DNA of 64,000 nucleotides from Bacteroidetes bacterium ADurb.Bin008 (GCA_002071445.1 MWFE01000062.1:1-64000), one strand, 5' to 3'; positions 43,874-52,456 are shown, numbered from the stretch's first letter. The notes: generated by a model not told the origin, from the letters alone. Made by a program: numbers and translations.

Positions 43874-46210
43874 ATGATACTACGTAACAGATTGCTCTAC
43901 TTTTTCGCTGTGGCGGGCGCGCTGCTTGCCCAGCCCTCGTTCTCGCAAGACTTCCTGGATGTTACCCCACTGTCGCTACAGGCCGATGGGCTGACCAAGG
44001 CCAAGGTGATAACAGTCCTGGACCAGAGCTATAAAGACTTCAGCGCAGTACAAATGCGCGAATTGGCCGATAAGGTGAAGCAGTACAACGCCACTATTGA
44101 CCTGCAGATACAGCAAACCATCGAGAGCCGTCAGGGGCTGGTTGACATACGCCAACGGCTGCTGCAGCAAAGGGATAATGTGAAACTGCAACAGCAGCTG
44201 CAGGAGGCCAACAGCAGCTACGGGGAGATAATTGAGGATATAAAAAAGAACCTTGAAACCGTGGCATACAAGGGGTTCTATATTTGTGTATTTAAAAACA
44301 TAAGCCCGCTATCCAACCCCGATGATCTGATTGACAGAGCCAAAGCCACCATTACCCCCATAGCCTCGGAAGATGTTTTGGGAATACTGATACAGTCGGT
44401 TACCGATTGGTATAGGAGCGAGGATGCCAGCGAGGAGTTCTACCGCTACGTTAGGCAGGAGATTAAGGGGAAGCTGGAGGTGGAGCACAAGTATAAGCAC
44501 CATATTGACCCAGCACAGAAAGTGTTCTGGTACGCCTGTAAGGTGGTGGTAACCCCGCTTAAGGACAAGAGCCAGGTGAAAACCCAACAGGTGGCAGTGA
44601 AGGATGCCGACCCCAACGTGGTGGTGGTGAACGTGCTGAAAGAGAGCGATGTGGCGGGTGCGCTCAGGCAAAGCGCTATTCCACAATCCATTGTAAGCGA
44701 TATACAGGCCACTGTGGATGCCAACAGGATGGCCGTGGTGAGCGAGAACGGTAGCATTAAGAGCAGGGAGAACGGGATTCTCACAAGCGGACAGCAGAAG
44801 CTCAACGAGCAGCAGGAAAAAATAGAACTGATAAAACGGCGCATTGACCAGGCCCACACCAGCATCAGGCGATTGGTGGAGAATAACACCACCGTGAAGT
44901 ACAACCCCAACAATATGGCGGGCAGCATTGATGCGGCCAATAAAGTGCTACTGGCAAAGATAAAGGAGCTGATTGACCAAGAGCTATACCTAAGGGAAAA
45001 GAAGCTGCAGGTGGAGTGGGATAGGAGCATAGCCACCCCCGGCGACCCCAAGGAGGCCATATCCAACAACGTGATGGAGCTGAAAAACCAGTTTGAAACC
45101 AACTACGGGAAGATTGAGCAGTTTGTGGAGATAACCGAATTGGAGAACGATGACCTAACCGTATCGCAGGGGCGCACGGTAACCTACAAGCGCAAGGTGG
45201 AGCGTATGTGGATATTCCTTGAGCCACAATCCAACGGCTTTAAGCTACACGTTGCGGCCCGTTTTCGTATTGCGGGGGATGCCAATATAACCACAGGGCA
45301 AACCGCTGTTGCTGGTACTACTACCACCAGCAGTGGTAGCACCTTTTCTAATTTCACCGAGCGCGTGGCGGGCGTAGCCATTGACATGGTAGCCGTAAAG
45401 GGCGGCACCTACACCATGGGCTGCACTAGCGAGCAGGGGAGCGATTGCTGGGATGATGAGAAGCCCGCCCACAGGGTAACGGTGAGCGACTTCTACATGG
45501 GGAAGTACGAGGTGACCAACCGCCAGTACTGCGCCTTTCTCAATGCCAAGGGCAACCAGATCGAGGGCGGAGTTGAATGGATTAATCTTGGTGGGGAGTG
45601 GGATGATGAAAAGTGCCGCATCTACCGCAGCGGCAGCAGCTACTCGGTAGAGAGCGGATACGACAACCACCCGGTCATCTATGTGAGCTGGTACGGTGCC
45701 CGGGCATACTGCCAATGGCTCAGCGCGCAGACGGGCAAAACGTACCGCCTGCCCACCGAGGCTGAGTGGGAGTACGCGGCTCGCAGTGGAGGAAAATCCT
45801 ACAAATACGCATGGGGTAATGGCACACCGACCAAAAGTAACGGGGGTAACATTGCCGATGAGACCGCCAAACGCCGTTATTCTGATTGGACGATATGGTC
45901 AGGATATACCGATGGGTATGTTTATACTGCACCTGTGGGTCAGTTTGGCGTTAACGACTTGGGTCTGGCTGATATGACAGGCAACGTGTGGGAGTGGTGC
46001 AGCGACTGGTATGGTAGTTATAGCTCGCAGGCACAGACCAACCCGCAGGGTCCCAGTAACGGCTCGAACCGTGTGTTGCGTGGCGGCAGCTGGAGCAGCG
46101 ACGCCAGGGGCTGTCGGGTGTCGCGCCGCTACGGCAGCGCCCCCGGCAACCGCGGCAGCGACTTCGGCTTTCGGGTGGTTCTTTCCCCAGTTTCAAGTGG
46201 CAGCCGGTAG
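43874..46210 (+). CDS. Exported FGE/SUMF1-fold protein, candidate DGR target
   Basis: A 778-residue protein with a signal peptide (MILRNRLLYFFAVAGALLAQPSFSQ). An unfamiliar N-terminal region (about 26-500) includes long helical stretches (QQTIESRQGLVDIRQRLLQQ, NEQQEKIELIKRRIDQAHTS). The C-terminal 260 residues are a formylglycine-generating-enzyme/C-type-lectin-like domain (DMVAVKGGTYTMGC, KYEVTNRQYCAFL, YRLPTEAEWEYAAR, DMTGNVWEWCSDW, RVLRGGSW...GFRVVLSP). Many proteins of this fold bind ligands rather than oxidise cysteine. The RGGSW-to-GFRVV segment has the codon pattern of a retroelement variable region (see 46088-46168). It lies downstream of the LPP20-like gene, and nested inverted repeats follow the stop. 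Confidence 0.85.
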   Translation: MILRNRLLYFFAVAGALLAQPSFSQDFLDVTPLSLQADGLTKAKVITVLDQSYKDFSAVQMRELADKVKQYNATIDLQIQQTIESRQGLVDIRQRLLQQRDNVKLQQQLQEANSSYGEIIEDIKKNLETVAYKGFYICVFKNISPLSNPDDLIDRAKATITPIASEDVLGILIQSVTDWYRSEDASEEFYRYVRQEIKGKLEVEHKYKHHIDPAQKVFWYACKVVVTPLKDKSQVKTQQVAVKDADPNVVVVNVLKESDVAGALRQSAIPQSIVSDIQATVDANRMAVVSENGSIKSRENGILTSGQQKLNEQQEKIELIKRRIDQAHTSIRRLVENNTTVKYNPNNMAGSIDAANKVLLAKIKELIDQELYLREKKLQVEWDRSIATPGDPKEAISNNVMELKNQFETNYGKIEQFVEITELENDDLTVSQGRTVTYKRKVERMWIFLEPQSNGFKLHVAARFRIAGDANITTGQTAVAGTTTTSSGSTFSNFTERVAGVAIDMVAVKGGTYTMGCTSEQGSDCWDDEKPAHRVTVSDFYMGKYEVTNRQYCAFLNAKGNQIEGGVEWINLGGEWDDEKCRIYRSGSSYSVESGYDNHPVIYVSWYGARAYCQWLSAQTGKTYRLPTEAEWEYAARSGGKSYKYAWGNGTPTKSNGGNIADETAKRRYSDWTIWSGYTDGYVYTAPVGQFGVNDLGLADMTGNVWEWCSDWYGSYSSQAQTNPQGPSNGSNRVLRGGSWSSDARGCRVSRRYGSAPGNRGSDFGFRVVLSPVSSGSR
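46088..46168 (+). other. Candidate DGR variable region at the end of the FGE-fold gene
   Basis: This lies between RGG and GFRVV. The surface-loop codons at 46094, 46097, 46100, 46109, 46124, 46130, 46133, 46136, 46145, 46148, 46154, 46157, 46160 and 46163 are AGC, AGC, GAC, GGC, CGC, TAC, GGC, AGC, GGC, AAC, GGC, AGC, GAC and TTC: all NNC, as expected if an AAC-rich template were mutated at A positions. Framework codons (AGG, TGT, CGG, GTG, TCG, TTT) do not follow this rule. Position and fold match known DGR targets. No template repeat or reverse transcriptase lies in this window. Confidence 0.45.
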
Positions 46211-46232
46211 GCCATGCCTGTGAGCTAAACCT

Positions 46233-46303
46233 GCAACACCCCACGCAGTGCCGCAAGAAGTGAAGCGGAGCGCAACGCCAGCGGCACGTAGAGGGAGTGT
46301 TGC
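46233..46303 (+). repeat. Nested inverted repeats just after the FGE-fold gene
   Basis: GCAACAC (46233-46239) pairs with GTGTTGC (46297-46303), and inside it GTGCCGC (46249-46255) pairs with GCGGCAC (46281-46287). Together they could form a long stem or cruciform 23 bases past the stop codon. DGR targets often carry a hairpin or cruciform at this place, downstream of the variable region. Confidence 0.65.
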
Positions 46304-46305
46304 CC

Positions 46306-46333
46306 CCCCGCGAAGCGGGGTAAATTTTTTTTT
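46306..46333 (+). terminator. Hairpin terminator after the FGE-fold gene
   Basis: CCCCGC-GAA-GCGGGG is followed by TAAATTTTTTTTT. It directly abuts the nested inverted repeats. Confidence 0.7.
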
Positions 46334-46339
46334 AAATCG

Positions 46340-46423
46340 AAACGCTTCCATGTAGCTTCGCCACGATGGAAGGTTTCTTTGGGCGGTAGCACTTTCCATC
46401 GTCCGCAGGACATGGAAACGTGC
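46340..46423. repeat. Two-hairpin interspersed repeat, copy C
   Basis: Nearly the same 84-85 base unit as 23264-23348, in the same orientation, with terminal inverted repeats AACGCTTCCATGT and ACATGGAAACGTGC. It begins a few bases after the T tract of the terminator. Confidence 0.85.
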
Positions 46424-46429
46424 AAGTAT

Positions 46430-46690
46430 TTGTTAATTCGCAAATTCGCAAATTCGCGATATTAAAGTACATCAGGGGCGTAGCCCCGAAATCTTCGTAA
46501 AATGTCATAGGGTAATAGAGCACAGAGGGGCGTAGCCCTGACATAATTTGTAGAACAAAGACATCCATTATATAACGGGGGTAAATATTAAACGCCAAAC
46601 ATAGAACGTAAAACTAGCAGGTGCGTAGCACTGCATCAACTGAACAAGTATATTTCAGAAAAAACATATTTCGTTTTCAATAATACTCCC
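46430..46690. repeat. Repeat mosaic between the FGE-fold gene and the AraC regulator
   Basis: Three short direct copies of AATTCGC (46434-46458) are followed by GATATTAAAGTACATCAGG, the palindrome GGGGCGTAGCCCC (about 46474), and AGGGGCGTAGCCCT (about 46527). The same modules in the same order occur near 23171-23240 and in part near 41448-41477. Confidence 0.7.
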
Positions 46691-46698
46691 TAACTTTG
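46691..46698 (+). promoter_or_regulatory. -7 element for the AraC regulator, implying a leaderless mRNA
   Basis: TAACTTTG matches TAnnTTTG exactly and ends only five bases before the ATG at 46704. If used, transcription would start at or within a base or two of the start codon. No clear TTG is seen at -33. Confidence 0.45.
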
Positions 46699-46703
46699 TT
46701 CCT

Positions 46704-47783
46704 ATGGAAATAATAGCATGGGTGGGATTTTCTCAGGGATTATTTGCAGCAATTCTGGTTGCGGCAAAGAGGGAGAGAAGTGTTTCGGACAGACTCCTGT
46801 CGGCCTGGCTGTCGTTGCTTTCCTTGGAGTTTCTGATTTTCGTTGTGGACTATAATACATTTGGCTACCCTCTGCTCTCCAGCTCATTTCTCCTTTTTAA
46901 TCCTGCTTTCTACCTGTATGTCAATTCGCTGGTCAATGTTAGTTTCAAGTTGAAATGGCAGCAGTTGCTGCACCTGTTACCCTTTCTGTTCCTTGAGGTG
47001 TTTGCCTACATACTTCGCATACCGTATGATCTGAAGAATTTCTTTATGGTGGATTCCACCTTTTGGTTCAGGGCACTGTTTTCTATCTCATCGGTCATCT
47101 CGTGGATAGCCTACAATTATGCCACCATTTTCGCAATGCTAAAGCACAGAAGTACCATAGTAAACGAGTTTTCCAACATCGACGGGTACAAACGGATTGG
47201 TTGGCTTTTCTACGTGGTTATTTCCTACAACCTGTACTGTCTGCTATTGGTTATTACTTCTGCCCTTTCCATTTTTATAGTGATTAGCATTCCGTTAACC
47301 CCAATGTTCAACTACTCAGCGTTGCTGTTCACGGTTTACATTTTCGGATTTTACGGATTGCGGCAAACGGTAATCTACAAAACACCCGTGGTACAGCCTG
47401 TTCAGGAAGACAGGTACAGTAAATCGCAGCTGACGGCAGAGAAAAAATTGCGCATTAAGAATAGAATCCTCAAATATTTCAACGAAGAAAAACCATATTT
47501 AAATCCCGAATTGAGTATGGATATCCTGTCGGGAAGCCTCAATATACCCAAGCATCAGCTTACTGAAGTGTTGAATACCGAAATTGGGAAAAACTTTTTC
47601 CAGTTTGTCAACGAGTACCGGGTAGAGGCCGTTAAAGAGCAGCTGCTTAACCCAAAGAATATCTACTCCATCGAGGCCATAGGCTACGATTGCGGTTTTA
47701 GCAGCAAATCTTCATTCTTTACAGTTTTCAAAAGGATAACCGGGAAAACCCCCCAGGAATTCAGGGATTTTGACGGGGTATAA
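46704..47783 (+). CDS. Membrane-anchored AraC-family regulator
   Basis: A 359-residue protein: about seven hydrophobic helices (1-235, starting IIAWVGFSQGLFAAILVAA), then an AraC DNA-binding domain (about 255-355) with two helix-turn-helix motifs (MDILSGSLNIPKHQLTEVLN and SIEAIGYDCGFSSKSSFFTVFKRITGKTPQEFR). Such 7TM-AraC proteins are common in Bacteroidetes and are thought to sense membrane or external signals. It lies upstream of the OMP-MMPL-LolA gene set in the same orientation, so it is the likely regulator of that set. Confidence 0.88.
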   Translation: MEIIAWVGFSQGLFAAILVAAKRERSVSDRLLSAWLSLLSLEFLIFVVDYNTFGYPLLSSSFLLFNPAFYLYVNSLVNVSFKLKWQQLLHLLPFLFLEVFAYILRIPYDLKNFFMVDSTFWFRALFSISSVISWIAYNYATIFAMLKHRSTIVNEFSNIDGYKRIGWLFYVVISYNLYCLLLVITSALSIFIVISIPLTPMFNYSALLFTVYIFGFYGLRQTVIYKTPVVQPVQEDRYSKSQLTAEKKLRIKNRILKYFNEEKPYLNPELSMDILSGSLNIPKHQLTEVLNTEIGKNFFQFVNEYRVEAVKEQLLNPKNIYSIEAIGYDCGFSSKSSFFTVFKRITGKTPQEFRDFDGV

Positions 47784-47918
47784 TCCTCCAACCACAGAGT
47801 TCAACTTTTAAAAGTTGAACCAATACTTCCTGTTCAACTTTAGAAATCAAAACCTTTCGTGCTGTTCATGGCAATAGCTTTGCAGTGTACTTGAATTGTA
47901 ATGCTTTTTTTTAAAACC

Positions 47919-49274
47919 ATGAGCAGAATGAGAATAACGTTTCTATGGCTAATAGTGGCAATGGTCTATGTAAATCCCCTGTTTTCGCAGGGGTTGTTCG
48001 AGAGTATGACCTCCGAAAAAGAGGATGAAACGGAGCAACGCACAAAGTTGGAACTCAATGGGTACGCCAGAGGATTGGTTTATGGCGGGGCTGAGGATTT
48101 TGACTACTCCCATGTGTTCGGAGAATTTGCCCTAAGGGGCAAGTTGGCCAATAAAAAGGCGTTTCTCTATACCGATGTTCGCCTACGCGAGGGGTTGTTT
48201 TACAATAACAAGGAGTTACAACTGCAACTCAAAGAGGCGTATGCAGGCTATCGTTCTTCGGGGTTCGACCTGTTTTTGGGGAATCAGATAGTGGCCTGGG
48301 GGCGCACCGATGGGTTCAACCCCACCAACAATATCACCCCCAACGACTACTTTTTCCTAACCTACGAACCCGACGACCAGAAGATGTCCAACTTCATGCT
48401 TCGCACTAAGTTCAGGCCGTCACACAGCATCGATATCGACTTAATAGCCATTCCTTTCTTCTCCCCGTCCAACTATAGGTACGACCTGTTTTTTAAAGAC
48501 AATCCCGTGGTGTTCTTGCCCATTGATGTTCCATCTCTCAACTTTCGTAATGGTTCACTGGCTGCCAGGTTCAATGCGGAACTTCCACAAATCGGTTTTT
48601 CGCTCTCCTACTTTCAGGGGTACAACCCCTTCTGTGGCATCGATTTGGAGAGTTTCAGCCTCAGCCCGGTGGAGGTAGTGCAAAAGCCCAAACCATACTT
48701 CATGCGTACTCTGGGTGCTGACTTTGCCATACCCATTCAGTCGTGGATTGTTAGGGGCGAGGCGGCATACAGCATGACAAAGGACTATGCTGACCATATA
48801 TATATCCCCAATCCCGATTTATACTATGTGTTTGGAATTGAGAAGAATGTGTGGGATGCCACCATCATAGCCCAGTACGTGGGGCGCTACACTTTCGATT
48901 TTGTGGAGCTGACACAGCCGCAGCTAACGGAAATGACGCCGGATGCAATTGCCCAATTTGCCGGTGAAATGGTGAACTACGAGCTCACAAAGTATAATCG
49001 CATGATATTCAATCAGCACGAGCAGACCAACCACATGCTCTTCCTGTCGGCAAGCCGTTCTTTCTTTTACGAGGTGCTAAATATTGAATTGGCAGGTACC
49101 TACAATTTTACCAACAAGGAGCAGATGGTGCGCGCAAGGCTGAAGTGGAATCTATCCGATGGCGTGGCTGCCAACTTGGGTTGCAGCTACATGCTTGGAG
49201 ATGATAAGTCGCTGTACGATATGATTGGTAAGGCCATGAATGGGGTATTTGTGGGATTGGAAGTAGGATTTTAA
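47919..49274 (+). CDS. Outer-membrane beta-barrel protein (DUF1302-like)
   Basis: A protein of about 451 residues with a signal peptide (MSRMRITFLWLIVAMVYVNPLFSQ) and alternating beta-strand pattern throughout, ending in a barrel-type strand (GVFVGLEVGF, terminal Phe). The FLGNQIVAWGRTDGFNPTNNITPND segment resembles DUF1302-like outer-membrane proteins that accompany RND/MMPL lipid transporters. Possible starts are ATG 47901, 47919 or 47928; 47919 gives the best signal peptide. The MMPL gene follows 36 bases after the stop, so it is in one unit. Confidence 0.65.
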   Translation: MSRMRITFLWLIVAMVYVNPLFSQGLFESMTSEKEDETEQRTKLELNGYARGLVYGGAEDFDYSHVFGEFALRGKLANKKAFLYTDVRLREGLFYNNKELQLQLKEAYAGYRSSGFDLFLGNQIVAWGRTDGFNPTNNITPNDYFFLTYEPDDQKMSNFMLRTKFRPSHSIDIDLIAIPFFSPSNYRYDLFFKDNPVVFLPIDVPSLNFRNGSLAARFNAELPQIGFSLSYFQGYNPFCGIDLESFSLSPVEVVQKPKPYFMRTLGADFAIPIQSWIVRGEAAYSMTKDYADHIYIPNPDLYYVFGIEKNVWDATIIAQYVGRYTFDFVELTQPQLTEMTPDAIAQFAGEMVNYELTKYNRMIFNQHEQTNHMLFLSASRSFFYEVLNIELAGTYNFTNKEQMVRARLKWNLSDGVAANLGCSYMLGDDKSLYDMIGKAMNGVFVGLEVGF

Positions 49275-49310
49275 TTGATATTTAATGTTTTACGCTTTTT
49301 AATATAGTTT

Positions 49311-51590
49311 ATGAAACTCAACGCATTTATTCATAGGTATCGCCTTTGGCTTATAATTGTTCCCATTGTTGTTACCGTTTTTATGCTCCTTCCGCTCACC
49401 AAGGGACGGATAAACTCCAACCTTATGGAATATCTCCCCGATGATATTGAGGCAAAGGTGGAGCACGAGCGTTTGGAGAAAATTTTTGGCAAGTTCGAGC
49501 CCATACTTATCATTCTTAAGGCCGACGATGTGCTGGCTGAGTCCACCCTCGAGCGTGTGAAGAATATCAACGATGCGTTGAAGGAGTCCGTGCTGGTTGA
49601 TGATGTGATTTCGCTCTTCGAAACCAAGTACATACGGGGAGAGGAGGGGGCCATGCTGGTGGACCCTGCGGTGGACGAGATACCCTACACCGACGAGGAT
49701 AGGGAGCAGCTCCGTGAGCAGCTGGTGGGTAACCCCATTGCCTACGGCATTGTGGTGTCGGAAGACTTTAGGTACACCACCATCATTGTCAATGCTGCCG
49801 AAGAGGTATCCGACGAGGATATTATTGAGGAGATAGAGAAGATTATTAACCTTAATCCTGGACCCGAGAGTGTGTATCTCAATGGTTTACCCTACCTTCG
49901 CTACGAGGTGCAAAGGAAAGCCACCCGCGACCTTGCCATTCTCTTTCCTTTAGGGCTGCTCATTATGCTTCTTTTCCTATACATCTCGTTTCGCGAGTTT
50001 AGGGGGGTGCTGTTACCATTCTCGGTGGTACTCATGTCCATTGCGTTGGCCATGGGGCTTATGCCCCTGCTTGGCTGGGATTTCAGCCTGCTGGCAGTGC
50101 TGGTACCCATAATGATGATTGCCATTGCCAACAACTATGGGGTGCACATCGTGGCACGCTACCAGGAACTCAATGCCAAACAGCCGCAGTGGTCCATGAG
50201 GGAAATCATTGACGAGTGCCTTGTGCAGCTGAGTAAGCCCATTATCCTCACGGGGTTAACCACCATTGTTGGGGTTATTGGATTGGTGGCCCATCTGCTG
50301 CTTCCTGCTAAGCAGATTGGCATTGTCAGCTCCATTGCCATTGGCTTTGCCCTGGCTCTCAGCCTGCTGTTTATCCCATCCATCATGATACGCATGAAGA
50401 AGGGCAAACCCATAGCCATTTATACCACCACAAAGAAAACTATGCTCGATAAGATATTGGCATGGTCGGCACGGGCTTCAACCCAAACGCCCAAAGCAGT
50501 AATTCTGGTTTTCAGCTTAGTGGTTTTGATTGCGGGTATAGGGATATCCAAATTGAAAGTGAGCATTAACCTGGAGCAGATGATGCCCCGCAAGCATCAG
50601 CTGAGGATTTCCACCGATATAGCCAATGAGTATTTTGGGGGAACTAAGATTATAAACGTGCTGTACGAGGGCGATATCATGGATCCCAAAGTGATGGGGG
50701 CAATGGACAAGTTGGAAACAGACCTGAAATCGGTTGAGGGTGTTGGGAGCGCCACCTCCATCGCCACTGTAACCCGTATTATCAGCCGTGCGCTGAACGA
50801 TGAGGGCGATGAGCTGTACGACAGGATTCCCGACGACAGGCAGACCATAGCCCAGTACATTGAGTTTTACAACATGAGTGGCGACCCTGAGGACTTTGAA
50901 AGCATGGTGAACTTTGATTACACACAGGCGCAGGTTACCATTCAGTTCTCCGCTGTGGATATAGGTCAGTTCAATAGGATAGAGAGCACCATACGTGAAT
51001 TGGCTTCCAGATCGGAGTATGCCAAGGCAGTGGCCGGGCAATGCCTTGTGGAGAAACAGATTTCGAATTCCATTGTTACAGGACAAATCTACTCCCTGAT
51101 ATTCGCACTGTTAGCCATAGCCATCATGCTGTGGGCTATCTTTCGCTCTGCTACTGCGGGCTTGCTCAGCAGTATCCCGCTATTCGCTTCGCTCATCTGC
51201 AACTTCGGCCTTATGGGCTGGTTTGGATTTCCTCTTGATATAGGCAATTCACTACTCTCATCCATAGCCATTGGCATTGGGGTCGATTATACCATCCATC
51301 TGTTCTGGCGGTTGAAGTACGAGTTGAGTCTTGGAAATAAGTACAGCGATGCCATAACCCGAACCCTTACCAACACAGGCAGGGGGATAGCCATCAACGC
51401 ATTCTCGGTAATCATCGGCTTTGCCGTGCTGTTCCTGTCGGGCATGGTTATACTGCAAACTTTCGCATTTCTCATCATATTCTCTTTGCTCATCTGCTTG
51501 ATGTGTGCCCTTGTGCTTATACCGGCCATATCAATGTTGGCTAAGCCGGGCTTCCTTGAGAGGAATGGGAGAACGTCGATAAAATATTAA
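49311..51590 (+). CDS. MMPL/RND-family exporter
   Basis: A 759-residue inner-membrane protein built as two halves, each with one helix, a large periplasmic loop and five more helices. The first half contains NLMEYLPDDIEAKVEHERLEKIFG and the helix-4 region MMIAIANNYGVHIVARY; the second contains INLEQMMPRKHQL and GIGVDYTIHLFWRL with an acidic residue (Asp-Tyr) in the proton-relay position. Related proteins move lipids or other hydrophobic molecules toward the outer membrane. Its neighbours (barrel OMP before, LolA-like protein 30 bases after) fit a complete envelope-spanning export route. Confidence 0.88.
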   Translation: MKLNAFIHRYRLWLIIVPIVVTVFMLLPLTKGRINSNLMEYLPDDIEAKVEHERLEKIFGKFEPILIILKADDVLAESTLERVKNINDALKESVLVDDVISLFETKYIRGEEGAMLVDPAVDEIPYTDEDREQLREQLVGNPIAYGIVVSEDFRYTTIIVNAAEEVSDEDIIEEIEKIINLNPGPESVYLNGLPYLRYEVQRKATRDLAILFPLGLLIMLLFLYISFREFRGVLLPFSVVLMSIALAMGLMPLLGWDFSLLAVLVPIMMIAIANNYGVHIVARYQELNAKQPQWSMREIIDECLVQLSKPIILTGLTTIVGVIGLVAHLLLPAKQIGIVSSIAIGFALALSLLFIPSIMIRMKKGKPIAIYTTTKKTMLDKILAWSARASTQTPKAVILVFSLVVLIAGIGISKLKVSINLEQMMPRKHQLRISTDIANEYFGGTKIINVLYEGDIMDPKVMGAMDKLETDLKSVEGVGSATSIATVTRIISRALNDEGDELYDRIPDDRQTIAQYIEFYNMSGDPEDFESMVNFDYTQAQVTIQFSAVDIGQFNRIESTIRELASRSEYAKAVAGQCLVEKQISNSIVTGQIYSLIFALLAIAIMLWAIFRSATAGLLSSIPLFASLICNFGLMGWFGFPLDIGNSLLSSIAIGIGVDYTIHLFWRLKYELSLGNKYSDAITRTLTNTGRGIAINAFSVIIGFAVLFLSGMVILQTFAFLIIFSLLICLMCALVLIPAISMLAKPGFLERNGRTSIKY

Positions 51591-51620
51591 AAGCATTAAC
51601 ACTATTAAAATCAAAATATT

Positions 51621-52394
51621 ATGAAAAGAAGAGATTGTTTGATTGTTGCATTGGCTATGCTTTGCGGTGCAGGTGTGCAGGCGCAGAACCCACGCGAAAT
51701 TTCTGAAAAGGCTGCCAATGCCATAGAGTTTGAGTCGATGGAGATGGCTTCAACCCTAACCATTTTAGATGGAAAAGGCAACAGCAGGGAGAGGAAGGTG
51801 GCGGTAGCTACCCGCAAGTTTGGCGAGGCCACCAAGACCCTCATGCGTTTCCTTTCGCCGGCCGAGGTGCAGGGCACGTCCATACTCATTCACGACTACG
51901 AGAAAAAGAGCGACGATATGTGGGTGTACCTGCCGTCGCTGCGTAAATCGCGCCGCATTGTCAGCTCCGAGAAGGGAAAAAGTTTCATGGGTTCCGAATT
52001 TACCAATGCCGATATGGCTAAACCAAATCTCGATGATTTTGATTATAAGCTTCTGGGTGCCGAAAACATTGACGGCAAGGAGTGCTGGAAGATTGAGGCA
52101 ACACCCAAAAACGACAACGTGGTTAATGAAAATGGCTTTAGCCGCAGGGTTTCTTACATCGAAAAGAATACCTACCTGATGGTTCGTAGCGAGTTTTACA
52201 ACAAGGCGGGTAAGCTAAATAAGGTGCAAATCCTGTCGGATTACCGCAAGCAGCCCAACGGGAAGTATTTTACCTACAGCATGTCCATGGAGAATAAGTT
52301 GAGTGGCAGGCGCTCTGAAATGAAGGTGGATCAGTTCCAGTTGGGATCGAAGCTGGACGAGGGTAGCTTTTCTACGGCAAGCTTGGAGAAGTAG
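51621..52394 (+). CDS. LolA-like outer-membrane lipoprotein-sorting protein
   Basis: A 257-residue periplasmic protein with a signal peptide (MKRRDCLIVALAMLCGAGVQAQ). The body is all beta with the LolA-like family features TSILIHDYEKKSDDMWVYLPSLRKSRRI, GSEFTNADM and CWKIEATPK. Members near MMPL transporters probably carry a lipidic substrate across the periplasm. It is last of the set 47919-52394 and closes with a shared bidirectional terminator. Confidence 0.85.
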   Translation: MKRRDCLIVALAMLCGAGVQAQNPREISEKAANAIEFESMEMASTLTILDGKGNSRERKVAVATRKFGEATKTLMRFLSPAEVQGTSILIHDYEKKSDDMWVYLPSLRKSRRIVSSEKGKSFMGSEFTNADMAKPNLDDFDYKLLGAENIDGKECWKIEATPKNDNVVNENGFSRRVSYIEKNTYLMVRSEFYNKAGKLNKVQILSDYRKQPNGKYFTYSMSMENKLSGRRSEMKVDQFQLGSKLDEGSFSTASLEK

Positions 52395-52456
52395 TCTTTT
52401 TTTTTCTTTTTATAGTTATTTATTGTTGTAATTCAGTTGGTTTGGTTGGGTGAAAA

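Noticed and set aside
43874..46210. Active formylglycine-generating enzyme
   Set aside because: No sulfatase gene is nearby and the protein has a long unrelated N-terminal region; the fold is widely used for ligand binding.
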